Shown: positions 38,874 to 47,342 of the stretch, piece after piece
Position numbering within the stretch: position 1 is the first letter of the stretch
How the letters are laid out: each line of letters starts with the position of its first letter
Source: Pseudoduganella plicata
Lineage (GTDB): Bacteria; Pseudomonadota; Gammaproteobacteria; Burkholderiales; Burkholderiaceae_D
DNA length: 64,000 nt
Direction: 5' to 3'
Assembly: GCF_004421005.1 (NCBI RefSeq)
Contig: NZ_CP038026.1
Coordinates: 2,046,001-2,110,000, forward strand
Translations under genes and position numbers: made by a program
The notes under the pieces: generated by a model
Told to the model about the DNA's origin: nothing
The model's input: only the letters and a program-made list of their open reading frames with translations
Database searches by the model: none

Positions 38874-39725
38874 TCAGGCCCTGCCTGGCTTCCAGGCTCG
38901 GGCCCTGGCGCGAATACCCATCAGAGCCAGCCCCGCACCCATCATCCAGAATGCTGATGGTTCCGGTACAGGCCACGGCAGCGCGGCCCCCGTATGCTGG
39001 TCAAGGTGGAGCGACAGATAACCGTCGCGGCTGCTGCCGCTGCCGTTCAGGTATGAGACTTCGTAAGGAATCGTCTCGTCAAGCGAACGGTTTTCCCCGG
39101 CCAAGCTCACGATGTTGTGGTATGCCTCATCGAAGGCGAAGTATTCAACGCCACCGTTGGCGTCCCGTATCAGGACAGTCATGTTGGCATGCGCGTTATA
39201 CCATTGATCAAAGCCCGCTTCGCCCTCGATGACGGCACTGCTCGACATGGCGCCAAAGAAACGCACGCCCGTGTTGGGCGCCAGGGTGAAATGGTAGAGG
39301 TCGCTCCCCGCCGATACGTCCCCGCTGCGCAATACCGACAGATCCTCCTCGGTGGTAACGGCGGTATCGATCCGCAGTGTCGTAAGCGCCGGGCGCCCGG
39401 TCAGCGTCATCGCATACGTGTACCCGTCCTCGAAAAGGGTTAGCGCCTGCGGCGAGCCCACCGCATCGAGCTGCTCTTCCACGCGATCCATCCAGAACCC
39501 GTCCTGGGTAGCCACGTTCATCCGCACCGTGTTGTACGGGCGGTACTGGTAGCGCATCGGCCACCATGTCAACGCCGCATCGATGCCGTCGCTCGGATCC
39601 AGATCGGTGATTTCGATGCCAAAGCCCCCTACGCTGCTCGTCCCTCGAACGTCCGCACTCGCAAGCCCCGGCGCCATGGCGGCCAGGCTTAATACGCCCA
39701 TCATCACAACTTTCGTCGGTTTCAT
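38874..39725 (-). CDS. PEP-CTERM sorting-domain exported protein
   Basis: 283 residues with a signal peptide (cleavage after LASA near residue 24), a beta-rich body without recognised domains, and a C-terminal PEP-CTERM signal. The motif VPEPSAFWMMGAG leads into a transmembrane stretch and a basic end (RARARAWKPGRA). Such proteins are recognised by an exosortase (EpsH/XrtA), encoded elsewhere, and are linked to exopolysaccharide or surface structures. It has its own gene unit. A palindrome-like GTGTCACTGACAC lies in the hslO 3' gap at about 38854-38866. Confidence 0.88.
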   Translation of the reverse strand: MKPTKVVMMGVLSLAAMAPGLASADVRGTSSVGGFGIEITDLDPSDGIDAALTWWPMRYQYRPYNTVRMNVATQDGFWMDRVEEQLDAVGSPQALTLFEDGYTYAMTLTGRPALTTLRIDTAVTTEEDLSVLRSGDVSAGSDLYHFTLAPNTGVRFFGAMSSSAVIEGEAGFDQWYNAHANMTVLIRDANGGVEYFAFDEAYHNIVSLAGENRSLDETIPYEVSYLNGSGSSRDGYLSLHLDQHTGAALPWPVPEPSAFWMMGAGLALMGIRARARAWKPGRA

Positions 39726-40174
39726 CGCTGTCTCCGTTATCGTTGCTGGAGCGGTTTACTTTACCATTAATTACAAACGATGATAATTCTAATTACCTAT
39801 GGTGGCCACAAGCTTTTTTGGTGCAACGAAGTTGTGCGCTCAACGATATATTGGGGCATTGCGAGCTGCGACGCCCAAGGCTACGCCAGCGATACCGCTA
39901 CAAGAGGCACACTGGCAGCCAGGTATGAGCCAACCGGAGCAGGCTCACCATGCATTGCACCTGATCCGGCTTGAACCGCGTTACACCGGCGTCACCATCT
40001 CCACGGAAATTGCCTCCCCGACGACGCACTTCGGGTAAACGCCAGCCTCCTGAGAGACGAACGGCCTGGCCGCAAAGCCAACCGGCCCTCGAGGCAACAC
40101 CAGAAATACTATACCGTCCGAAGGTCGGGCAGCAGCCTCAACTGAACTGCATCAGCATCTGTCAGGTTTCATTT
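39726..40174. other. 449-bp gap without a gene
   Basis: It lies between the PEP-CTERM protein start and the dioxygenase stop. The first 100 bp are A/T rich (around 39760-39810, including ATGATAATTCTAATTACC) and probably hold the PEP-CTERM promoter. Open frames of 60-80 codons exist on the plus strand, but none has a ribosome-binding site or host codon bias. I see no terminator hairpin with a T-run. Confidence 0.5.
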
Positions 40175-41080
40175 TCAGCGGTAGCTGAGCGCGTTGTAGA
40201 TCGTGCGGCGCGTGTCTTCGATGCGGCGCCGGCCGTGCATCACGCGGGCGTTGTCGATGACGACGATGTCGTTGTCCTGCCAGCCCACGTTCACCGTATG
40301 CCGCGTGCACACGGCATCGAGCGACGCGCGCATCTCGTCCGACAGCGGGGTGCCGTCCGCGAACGCGATCGTGGGCTGCTCGTAGTTGAACGACGGCCCG
40401 AAGATGCTGTTGGCGAAGGCCGGGCGGCCGGGGCTGAAGGGCGAGCGTTCCAGGATCGCGGGCGTGCGGAAGCTGTACGTCACCGAGTCGTCCGCGTGCA
40501 GTTCGACTTTTGTGTTGGCGCCGTGGTTGGCGAGGGCCAGCAGGCGCGCGTAGCAGGTTGGCGTGTCGGACGCTTCAGGACCGCCGGTGTAAGCGTGCCG
40601 CACATAGTTCTTCCACAGCGCTTCGCCCACGCGACGGGTGTAGACGATGTCCTGTGCCCGCAGCGCCGCGCGCATCTGTGGCGCCAGGTCGTTGAACACG
40701 GCGGCGCCGTCGCAGACGGTGGTCTGCGAACCGATGGCCGGTGCCTGGGTGCAGAAGAACCAGCACAGGTCGGGCCAGAACGGGCTGTTGCCGTTCTCGC
40801 AGTGCAGGCCGATGGCGTCAACGCCCGCGTCGACCTTCTGCGCCAGCACCTTGCCGTCCTTGTCGTGGAACTGGCGGGCCGGATCGAGGCTGATGCGGCT
40901 GCTGTGGGCGCGCACCAGGTCCGAGAAGCCCTGCACGTCGCAGGGAAAGCCACGCAGGATGACATAGCCGTACTGCCCCAGCCAGCCGGCCAGTTGCGCC
41001 TTGCCGATCGATGCCAGCGTATCGCCGGCGTCGCCCTTGACCACGAGACCCGACTGGCGGGTATGAACTTCAGTTTGCAC
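40175..41080 (-). CDS. TauD/TfdA-family Fe(II) dioxygenase (SyrP-like)
   Basis: 301-residue 2-oxoglutarate/Fe(II) oxygenase of the TauD/TfdA/SyrP group. The iron triad appears as HxE rather than HxD (LHCENGNSPFWPD) with the distal His in VIDNARVMHGRR; HxE is the form seen in SyrP-like biosynthetic hydroxylases. ARQFHDKD and SFRTPAI blocks also fit. GTG 41080 is chosen because GGAG lies six bases upstream; no suitable ATG is in frame. It is the last gene of a cassette with an AMP ligase (40-bp gap) and a LuxI-fold protein. It probably oxidises a small molecule made or activated by them; substrate unknown. Confidence 0.85.
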   Translation of the reverse strand: MQTEVHTRQSGLVVKGDAGDTLASIGKAQLAGWLGQYGYVILRGFPCDVQGFSDLVRAHSSRISLDPARQFHDKDGKVLAQKVDAGVDAIGLHCENGNSPFWPDLCWFFCTQAPAIGSQTTVCDGAAVFNDLAPQMRAALRAQDIVYTRRVGEALWKNYVRHAYTGGPEASDTPTCYARLLALANHGANTKVELHADDSVTYSFRTPAILERSPFSPGRPAFANSIFGPSFNYEQPTIAFADGTPLSDEMRASLDAVCTRHTVNVGWQDNDIVVIDNARVMHGRRRIEDTRRTIYNALSYR

Positions 41081-41120
41081 GTCATTCTCCAAAAGTATGA
41101 GGTTGATACAGCGTGTTGGC

Positions 41121-42677
41121 TTATGCCCGGCGGGCGCGCACATGGCGCTCGATATCCTGGCGGCGCGGCCGGCCGGTGACGGTGAACAGGCTGGCGCGCA
41201 GGGCCGGTGCATCGGCTTCGAACACGAAGGTGCTGGCCCGTTCGACACCGGACAGCCAGCGCTCGCCGTGGCGTTCCAGCTCGCGGCGCAGCGCGATCGG
41301 ATCGGCGCCGGCCGCCGTCAGCACAAAGGCCGACAGCGTTTCCTGCCCTTCGCCCAGCAGCACGACGTCCGCCACGCCCGGCACGCTGCGGTAAGACGCC
41401 TCGGCCGGTTCCGGCGACACGTTGCGGCCGTGCGCCGTGATGATCAGGTTCTTCTTGCGGCCGATGATGGTGATGTAGCCGTCGGCGTCGATCTCGGCCA
41501 GGTCGCCCGTCCACAGCCAGCCTTCGGCATCGGTATGGCAGGCGCTCGGATCGCTGCCGCTGTAGCCGGCAAACAGCGACGCGCTGCGGATGCCCAGCTC
41601 ACCGTCCGGCCCCAGCCTGCAGGCGACGTGCGGCAGCGGTTTGCCGACGCTGCCGATGCGGTTCGCCGCCCGGGTATTCCACGACACGACGGAGCTGTTC
41701 TCGCTCAGGCCATAACCCTGCAGCACGGGGATGCCCCGCTCCGCCAGCCGGGCGATCGTCTTGGCGGCAACCGGCGCGCCGCCGGCGGCAATCAGCGGCG
41801 GCGTGGCGCGGCCGAACAGCGCCTGGCACAGGGCCCCGCTGTCCAGGTGGGCCATGCGGTGCGCCGCGCTGGCCAGCACTTCCACCAGCGAAGGCGGCAA
41901 CGTCATCGCACTGGGGCGGGCACGCCGCATCAGCGCCAGCTTGTCGGCCGCCACCGCGCCCGGATCCCCCAGCGGCGCCTCGCCCGCGGGTGGCAGCACG
42001 ACGGTGCCGCCGGCCGAAAACGGCATGTACAGCGCCGTCACCTGTTCGATCAGGAGGCTGAACGGCACCAGGTTCAGGTAGCGTTCATAGTCCTGCGGCG
42101 TGGCGTTCCCCCACAGCGATGCCAGCAACGCATCGAGCCCATGCTCGCGGATGCGCACGCCCTTCGGCGAGCTCGTGGTGCCGGACGTATGAATCACCTT
42201 GCAGACCCGGTCTGCCCCGGTACCGGCAACTGGCCCCTGCGCACCCGCGGGTGCGCTCTCGATCAGCTGGCGGATGGACAGGCACGGCACCGAGCGGAAT
42301 GCCTGCGGCGCGCTGGCGCGCCAGGCGTCGAAGCGGCGCCGGCCCTCGTCGTCCGTCAGCACGACGCTGCACGGAGCCAGCAGGTGCGCTGCCTGTTCCG
42401 CGCTGAACGCCAGCGGTACCGGCACTTCCACATAGCAGCCCAGCAGCAACGCCAGGTCGGCCTCGATCCACGGCACCGAATTGGCGGCCACCAGGCCGAC
42501 GGTGGCACCCGGCGGGCAGCGGCCGGCCAGCGCCGCCGCCAGTGCGCCGCACTCGCGCTCCAGCGTGCCGTATGTGACGGCCCGGTGCGACGCCACGGTG
42601 CTGCTCAACTGGACGATCGCCGTGTCGTCCGCACGCTCGCGCATTACGCTGCGGATCCTGTCGATGAAATGCGTCAT
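41121..42677 (-). CDS. AMP-binding (acyl/aryl-adenylating) enzyme
   Basis: 518-residue ANL-superfamily ligase. The P-loop is HTSGTTSSPKGVRI, A5 is LQGYGLSENSSV, A7 is LWTGDLAEIDADG and the hinge is IIGRKKNLIITAHGRN. The A10 lysine region is less clear: the C-terminal end (FTVTGRPRRQDIERHV) resembles the usual position with Arg where Lys is common, so full adenylation chemistry is likely but thioester formation less certain. No carrier domain is fused. ATG 42677 overlaps the LuxI-fold gene stop (ATGA). The substrate (fatty acid, amino acid or aryl acid) cannot be read directly. Confidence 0.88.
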   Translation of the reverse strand: MTHFIDRIRSVMRERADDTAIVQLSSTVASHRAVTYGTLERECGALAAALAGRCPPGATVGLVAANSVPWIEADLALLLGCYVEVPVPLAFSAEQAAHLLAPCSVVLTDDEGRRRFDAWRASAPQAFRSVPCLSIRQLIESAPAGAQGPVAGTGADRVCKVIHTSGTTSSPKGVRIREHGLDALLASLWGNATPQDYERYLNLVPFSLLIEQVTALYMPFSAGGTVVLPPAGEAPLGDPGAVAADKLALMRRARPSAMTLPPSLVEVLASAAHRMAHLDSGALCQALFGRATPPLIAAGGAPVAAKTIARLAERGIPVLQGYGLSENSSVVSWNTRAANRIGSVGKPLPHVACRLGPDGELGIRSASLFAGYSGSDPSACHTDAEGWLWTGDLAEIDADGYITIIGRKKNLIITAHGRNVSPEPAEASYRSVPGVADVVLLGEGQETLSAFVLTAAGADPIALRRELERHGERWLSGVERASTFVFEADAPALRASLFTVTGRPRRQDIERHVRARRA

Positions 42678-43396
42678 GCTGCTTCTCCCATCAGATGCGC
42701 CACCGGCGCCGTGTTCGCGGCCTGCGGATCGCTCATCCGCGCCGCCACATTCTCGAGTCCATCGGCCGACGGGTCGGCCAGCAGGTGCCGGTTGTAGCGG
42801 CCGCAGACCGCGTCGAAGTAGTGCCCCACCCTGTCGACACGCAGCAGCCCCGTGACGGGACTGGTGTCGTAGTAGGTGCCCCAGTTCACCCCCGGCGTTT
42901 CCGGCAGGCGGGCGGCATCGGCCACGGCCAGCTCGTGGAACTGCAGTTTCAGGCTGGCGAAGCTGCGCCGCAGCTTGGCCGTGACGGTGCAGATGACGCC
43001 GCGCAGGCCCAGGTACCAGCACACCAGCGGCAGCGCGCGCATCAGCTCCGTGCCCATCGACGGCTCCACCGTCGCCAGGGCCGTCACCTCGGCGATATCG
43101 CCGCGTGCCACGTCGCGCTGGAAGATGTCTGCCACTATCTGCTCCAGCGGCCGGTCCAGGTAGTGCTCGGAGAACAGCGCCGCGCGGCCGCCGAACGACA
43201 GCCCGGCACAGGCCAGTGCCTTGTCGGTGGCGCGATCGATGCAGACGATGAAGCGGTGCGGCCGGGGCGCAATCGTTGCGCCATATGCGTGCCGGTAGAC
43301 GGTGCGCGCCAGGGCGACCGAGGCATCGTAGTAACGGTCGTTCGGGCCGACCAGTTTGAAGACCAGGCTGCGGCCGTTCTGTTCAAGCTGGAACAT
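42674..43396 (-). CDS. Thermostable hemolysin family protein (LuxI/GNAT-like fold)
   Basis: 240 residues matching the 'thermostable hemolysin' family. Key blocks are ALFSEHYLDRPLEQIVADIF, VARGDIAEVTALATV, ICTVTAKLRRSFASLKLQF and WGTYYDTSPVTG. Despite the name, the fold resembles autoinducer synthases and other GNAT-like acyltransferases, and family members are often next to AMP ligases. There is no signal peptide. It is first of the three biosynthetic genes, overlaps the AMP ligase (ATGA) and is itself overlapped at its start by a 26-codon ORF. Probable role: transfer of an acyl group in small-molecule synthesis. A hemolytic role is not supported by the context. Confidence 0.85.
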   Translation of the reverse strand: MFQLEQNGRSLVFKLVGPNDRYYDASVALARTVYRHAYGATIAPRPHRFIVCIDRATDKALACAGLSFGGRAALFSEHYLDRPLEQIVADIFQRDVARGDIAEVTALATVEPSMGTELMRALPLVCWYLGLRGVICTVTAKLRRSFASLKLQFHELAVADAARLPETPGVNWGTYYDTSPVTGLLRVDRVGHYFDAVCGRYNRHLLADPSADGLENVAARMSDPQAANTAPVAHLMGEAA

Positions 43397-43463
43397 GGCG
43401 GCCCCCTGCGGTATTGGTGCTATCGGACGTCAAGAGGTAGTCGAACGATACTGGTGTACTCAT
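43383..43463 (-). CDS. 26-codon ORF overlapping the start of the hemolysin-family gene
   Basis: ATG at 43463 with AGGGAA six bases upstream, then 26 codons (begins MSTPVSFDYLL, ends GGRHVPA) and TGA at 43383-43385. It overlaps the next gene's ATG (43396) by 14 bp in another frame. It lacks hydrophobic segments and is Ser/Thr/Gly rich. The position suggests a leader peptide coupling translation, or a short precursor peptide. It could also be chance, since the region upstream of any gene can contain such an ORF. I favour a translated leader because of the ribosome-binding site and the overlap. Confidence 0.45.
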   Translation of the reverse strand: MSTPVSFDYLLTSDSTNTAGGRHVPA

Positions 43464-43680
43464 GTTGTTCCCTGGGTTTGAAGATGACACTGGAGAGGTA
43501 GACGAATACGCCTTCGCCCCGGCCTGCTGGTGGAGAAGCCGAACCAGCGAAGGACATGGTACCGATCGTTTGTTGGACAAACTGAGGGGATGTTGAGGGC
43601 ATTTGTAGCGCTTCGTCGGGACCTTGTGACGTACTGCCGCGTAGCACGGAACGGTCCGCAACGGGGTGATAAATATCAGT

Positions 43681-43698
43681 TCGTCATCATCGCGTCAC
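43681..43698 (+). promoter_or_regulatory. Pho-box-like direct repeat upstream of the TonB receptor
   Basis: TCGTCAT-CATC-GCGTCAC has the 7-4-7 spacing of the PhoB box (CTGTCAT-N4-CTGTCAT), with 5 and 4 matches of 7. It lies 62 bp before the receptor ATG and just after an inverted TGATA-AA-TATCA. The match is partial. It is noted because the gene pair below includes a phosphodiesterase. The remaining gap 43464-43760 has no other feature besides the receptor's ribosome-binding site. Confidence 0.3.
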
Positions 43699-43760
43699 AC
43701 GGTGCCGCTACCCTGCGCCTTTTTCCCTTGTGGTTATCCTTTGTAGAGGCAGGCAGACGA

Positions 43761-46154
43761 ATGAACAGGAATCTGAAGGCGGCGGCAGCCGCATGTGCGG
43801 CACTCACCCTGGCCCCGCTGGCGCTGGCGGAGAACGTGGCGGCGGCGGTAGCAACGATGGCCGCACCGGGCGCGGACAGCGCGGCCGATGCGGCGGCCGC
43901 CGATGCCGCCGCAGCCGGTCCCATCGCCACGGTGGAAATCGCCACGCGCCGCACGCGCTCCTCCGTCGCACTCAAGCAGGACGAGATCCAGAAGATCCTG
44001 CCCGGTATCAATCCGCTGAAGGCCCTGCAGACGCTGCCCGGCGTGAACTTCCAGACGGCCGACCCATGGGGCAACAACGAACAGAATCTGTCGCTCTCCG
44101 TACACGGCTTCTCCGGCCAGCAGCTGGGCTACACGATGGACGGCGTGCCACTGGGCGACCAGCAGTACGGCAACTACAACGGCCTGTCGCCGCAGCGCGC
44201 CGTGATCTCGGAGAACGTGCGCGGCGTCGTGCTGTCGTCCGGCGCGGGCGACCTGGCCACCGCGTCCACCAGCAACCTGGGTGGCACCATCGAGACGTTC
44301 TCCAGCGACCCGCTGGCCACCCGCAACTTCGCCGCGCAGCAGACGGTGGGCAGCCACAAGACATCGCGCACGTTCCTGCGCTACGACACGGGCAAATTCG
44401 GCGACAGCCGCGCCTACATCTCGGCGCTGCACCACGAAGCGCGTGCGTGGGACTTCGAAGGCCGCCAGGGCGGCGACCAGCTGAACGCCAAGTTCGTCAA
44501 CGACAACGCCACCGGCAAGCTGACCCTCTTCCTGAACTACAGCGACAAGATCGAGCCGAACGAGGACAGCACCGTCCACGTCGCCGGCGAAACGTCGGCA
44601 CCATACACCCGCCCGTTCCTGTACCCGGACTTCCCCGCCGCCCTGTCCTACCTGTCGCCGACGGGCGCCACGCCGGCCGCCGAAGGCAACAACTACCGCA
44701 ACTACTACAGCGACGCGCAGCGCGAGGACTGGCTGGGCTACGCACGCTACGAGTGGAACCTGTCGGACAACGTCACCTGGATGAACCAGGTCTACTACCA
44801 CTACGACGACGGTGTCGGCGTCGTCGCCGGTCCGATCGGCGTGGCCGGCCTGCCGGCGCTGTTCGCCGTCTACTATCCGAACCAGAACCTGAAACAGGTG
44901 TTCGGCAACTCGGGCTACGCCACGCGCACGACGGAATACCGGATCAACCGCGCTGGCGTGCAGTCGATCCTGCGCGCGGAGCTGGGCGCGCACAAGGTGC
45001 AGGGCGGCCTGTGGTTCGAGCACAATGAATCGCAGGCGTACCGTCGCTGGTATGCGCTGGACGTCAACAATCCAAGCTCGCCCTACGACCGTCCGTCGAA
45101 CCCGCTGATCACGCAGTACGGCAGCGAGATCGAGAACAAGGTCGTGCAGCTGCACCTGCAGGATGAGTGGCAGGTCCGTCCCGACCTGGTGCTGCAGGCC
45201 GGCTTCAAATCGAGCCTGCAGTTCGCGCATGGCGACTTCCCCGTGCAGCCGAAGATTGGCGCGATTGCCGGCGGCTCGAAGGCGCTGCCGGTCGGCGATA
45301 TCGATACGAAAAAATGGTTCCTGCCGCAGCTGGGCGCGCGCTGGGACCTGAACGCGCAGGACCAGCTGTTCGTCAACGTGCAGAAGAACATGCGCCAGTT
45401 CGTCACGTACGGCGGCGGCGGCGCGTCGCCATGGAGCCTCGCCAGCCAGCAGGCGTTCGACCTGTTCAAGGCCGAAGCGAAGCCGGAGACGTCGGTCACG
45501 GTGGAAGCGGGCCTGCGCGGCAGCCGCACGTTCGGCGGCGGCATCATCTCAGGGCTGGACGGCCAGGTCAGCGTCTATCACGTCAACTTCAAGGACCGCC
45601 TGCTGACGATCAGCCCGACGCCGGTGATCTCCTCCATCATCGGCGGCAACCCGGTGCTGGCCAACGTCGGTAGCGTCAAGACAGACGGCATCGACCTGTC
45701 GGGCACCCTGCACTTCGGCCGCCGCTTCTCGATCTACAACGCGCTGTCGTACAACCGCTCGCAGTATGAGGACAACTACATGAACGGCGCGGCCACCGTG
45801 CCGACCAGCGGCAAGAACGTCCCCGGCAGCCCGGAATGGATGGACAAGTTCGTCGCCACGCTGAACCTGGGCCAGACGGAGATTTCGCTGCAGGGCGAAT
45901 ACGTCGGCAAGCGCTATGCGACGTACACCAACGACCTCTCGGTACCGAGCTACTTCCTGATGAACCTCGCGGTCGGCGGCAAGCTGCCGTTCCTCGACGG
46001 CTTCGTGAAGAACGCCCGCTATCGTGCTACCGTAACGAACCTGGCGGACCGGACGGGCAGCCTGAACGTCGTCGTCGGCGCGGCCGACAAGACGTACAAC
46101 ACGTTCCCGATCCCGCCGCGCCAGGCCTTCCTGACCGTGATGGCGGATTTCTGA
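43761..46154 (+). CDS. TonB-dependent receptor paired with a glycerophosphodiesterase
   Basis: 797-residue outer-membrane receptor. Signal peptide (MNRNLKAAAAACAALTLAPL, cleavage near LALA) is followed by an Ala/Asp-rich spacer, the plug domain (about 60-190; LPGVNFQT, MDGVPLG, SSGAGDLATAST) and a 22-strand barrel ending in a C-terminal Phe (FLTVMADF). No N-terminal secretin/TonB signalling extension is seen. ATG 43761 follows GAGGCAGGC. The stop overlaps the next ATG (TGATG), coupling it to a Tat-exported phosphodiesterase, so uptake of a phosphorylated or glycerophosphodiester compound is plausible. It is divergent from the small-molecule cassette, which offers the alternative that it imports that product. 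Confidence 0.9.
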   Translation: MNRNLKAAAAACAALTLAPLALAENVAAAVATMAAPGADSAADAAAADAAAAGPIATVEIATRRTRSSVALKQDEIQKILPGINPLKALQTLPGVNFQTADPWGNNEQNLSLSVHGFSGQQLGYTMDGVPLGDQQYGNYNGLSPQRAVISENVRGVVLSSGAGDLATASTSNLGGTIETFSSDPLATRNFAAQQTVGSHKTSRTFLRYDTGKFGDSRAYISALHHEARAWDFEGRQGGDQLNAKFVNDNATGKLTLFLNYSDKIEPNEDSTVHVAGETSAPYTRPFLYPDFPAALSYLSPTGATPAAEGNNYRNYYSDAQREDWLGYARYEWNLSDNVTWMNQVYYHYDDGVGVVAGPIGVAGLPALFAVYYPNQNLKQVFGNSGYATRTTEYRINRAGVQSILRAELGAHKVQGGLWFEHNESQAYRRWYALDVNNPSSPYDRPSNPLITQYGSEIENKVVQLHLQDEWQVRPDLVLQAGFKSSLQFAHGDFPVQPKIGAIAGGSKALPVGDIDTKKWFLPQLGARWDLNAQDQLFVNVQKNMRQFVTYGGGGASPWSLASQQAFDLFKAEAKPETSVTVEAGLRGSRTFGGGIISGLDGQVSVYHVNFKDRLLTISPTPVISSIIGGNPVLANVGSVKTDGIDLSGTLHFGRRFSIYNALSYNRSQYEDNYMNGAATVPTSGKNVPGSPEWMDKFVATLNLGQTEISLQGEYVGKRYATYTNDLSVPSYFLMNLAVGGKLPFLDGFVKNARYRATVTNLADRTGSLNVVVGAADKTYNTFPIPPRQAFLTVMADF

Positions 46155-47269
46155 TGACGGACTTTATTCTTCCCCGGCGCCACCTGTCGCGGCGCACCTT
46201 TATCGCGGCCGCTGCGGGCACGTTGCTGCTGCCGGCCGTCCACGCGGCCGATGCGAAAGCGAAACCGCTGGTGTTCGCGCACCGCGGCGCCTCGGCGCTG
46301 CGGCCCGAGCACACGCTGGCCGCCTACGCAAAAGCCATCGCGGACGGCGCCGATTACATCGAGCCGGACCTCGTCTGCACGAAGGATGGTGTGCTCGTCG
46401 CCCGTCACGAAGCCGACCTGACGGAAACGACGGACGTGGCGAAGCGCAGCGAGTTCGCGTCGCGGCGCACCAGCAGGAAGCTCGATGGCGAGACCCACAC
46501 GGGCTGGTTCGTCGACGACTTCACGCTGGTGGAGCTGAAGACGCTGCGCGCGGTGGAGCGCATTCCGCAGTCGCGTCCCGGCAGCGCGCAGTACGACGGC
46601 ATGTTCCAGCTGCTCACGTTCGAGGAAGTCATCGACTTCGTCGCCGCGCAGTCGGCCACGACGGGCCGCCTGATCGGCCTCGTGCCCGAGCTGAAAAGCT
46701 CGACGTATTTTGCCGCGCACCGGCTGGCGCTGGAGGACCGCTTCATCGCCACGCTGGCGGCACACGAATACACGCGCCGCGCTCCTGTCGAGATCCAATC
46801 GTTCGAGGTGGCGAACCTGCGCTACCTGCGCGACAAACTGGGTCGCCGCGCCAACTTGCGGCTGATGCAGCTCGTCGGCGTGGGCGCCATGCAGCCCAGC
46901 GACGTAATCGCCGCGGGCGGCAAGCTGACCTACGGCGCGATGGCCACGCCGCAGGGCCTGCGCGACGTGGCCGCCTATGCCGACACGTTCGCGCCGCCCA
47001 CGCGCGCGCTCATCCCGCTGAAGAAGGACGGCAGCCTGGATGCGCCCACGCCGATTGCCACCGACGTGCGCGCTGCCGGGCTGCGGCTGGAGACCTGGAC
47101 GTTCCGCCCCGAGAACCGCTTCCTTGCCGCGGACTTCCGCAACGCGGCCGGGGAGCACGCGCGCAACGAGGCCGGATCGGTCGCGGAGATCCGGCGCTAC
47201 CTGCAACTCGGTCTGGACGGCTTCTTCACGGACGACCCGGCACTGGGCCGTGCCGCGGTGGACGGCTGA
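46154..47269 (+). CDS. glpQ: Tat-exported glycerophosphodiester phosphodiesterase (GlpQ type)
   Basis: 371-residue GDPD enzyme. The N-terminus has a twin-arginine signal (HLSRRTFIAAAAG), so it acts in the periplasm. Catalytic and metal motifs are FAHRGASALRPEHT, IEPDLVCTKDGVLVARHE and VPELKSS near the middle, with the GlpQ-type C-terminus (GLDGFFTDDPALGR). It releases glycerol-3-phosphate and an alcohol from deacylated phospholipids. It is coupled to the receptor gene by a 1-base stop/start overlap. The symbol is by family and not proven orthology. Confidence 0.92.
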   Translation: MTDFILPRRHLSRRTFIAAAAGTLLLPAVHAADAKAKPLVFAHRGASALRPEHTLAAYAKAIADGADYIEPDLVCTKDGVLVARHEADLTETTDVAKRSEFASRRTSRKLDGETHTGWFVDDFTLVELKTLRAVERIPQSRPGSAQYDGMFQLLTFEEVIDFVAAQSATTGRLIGLVPELKSSTYFAAHRLALEDRFIATLAAHEYTRRAPVEIQSFEVANLRYLRDKLGRRANLRLMQLVGVGAMQPSDVIAAGGKLTYGAMATPQGLRDVAAYADTFAPPTRALIPLKKDGSLDAPTPIATDVRAAGLRLETWTFRPENRFLAADFRNAAGEHARNEAGSVAEIRRYLQLGLDGFFTDDPALGRAAVDG

Positions 47270-47342
47270 GGCGCGCACGCCCACCGCAAGCAGGTTTGCG
47301 CGATGCCATGTAAAGTCATGCTTTATCGATCGGAGATACAAC

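Noticed and set aside
39760..39805. Possible Fur box near ATGATAATTCTAATTACC
   Set aside because: Core resemblance only; it matches the 19-bp consensus poorly and faces a PEP-CTERM gene with no iron link.
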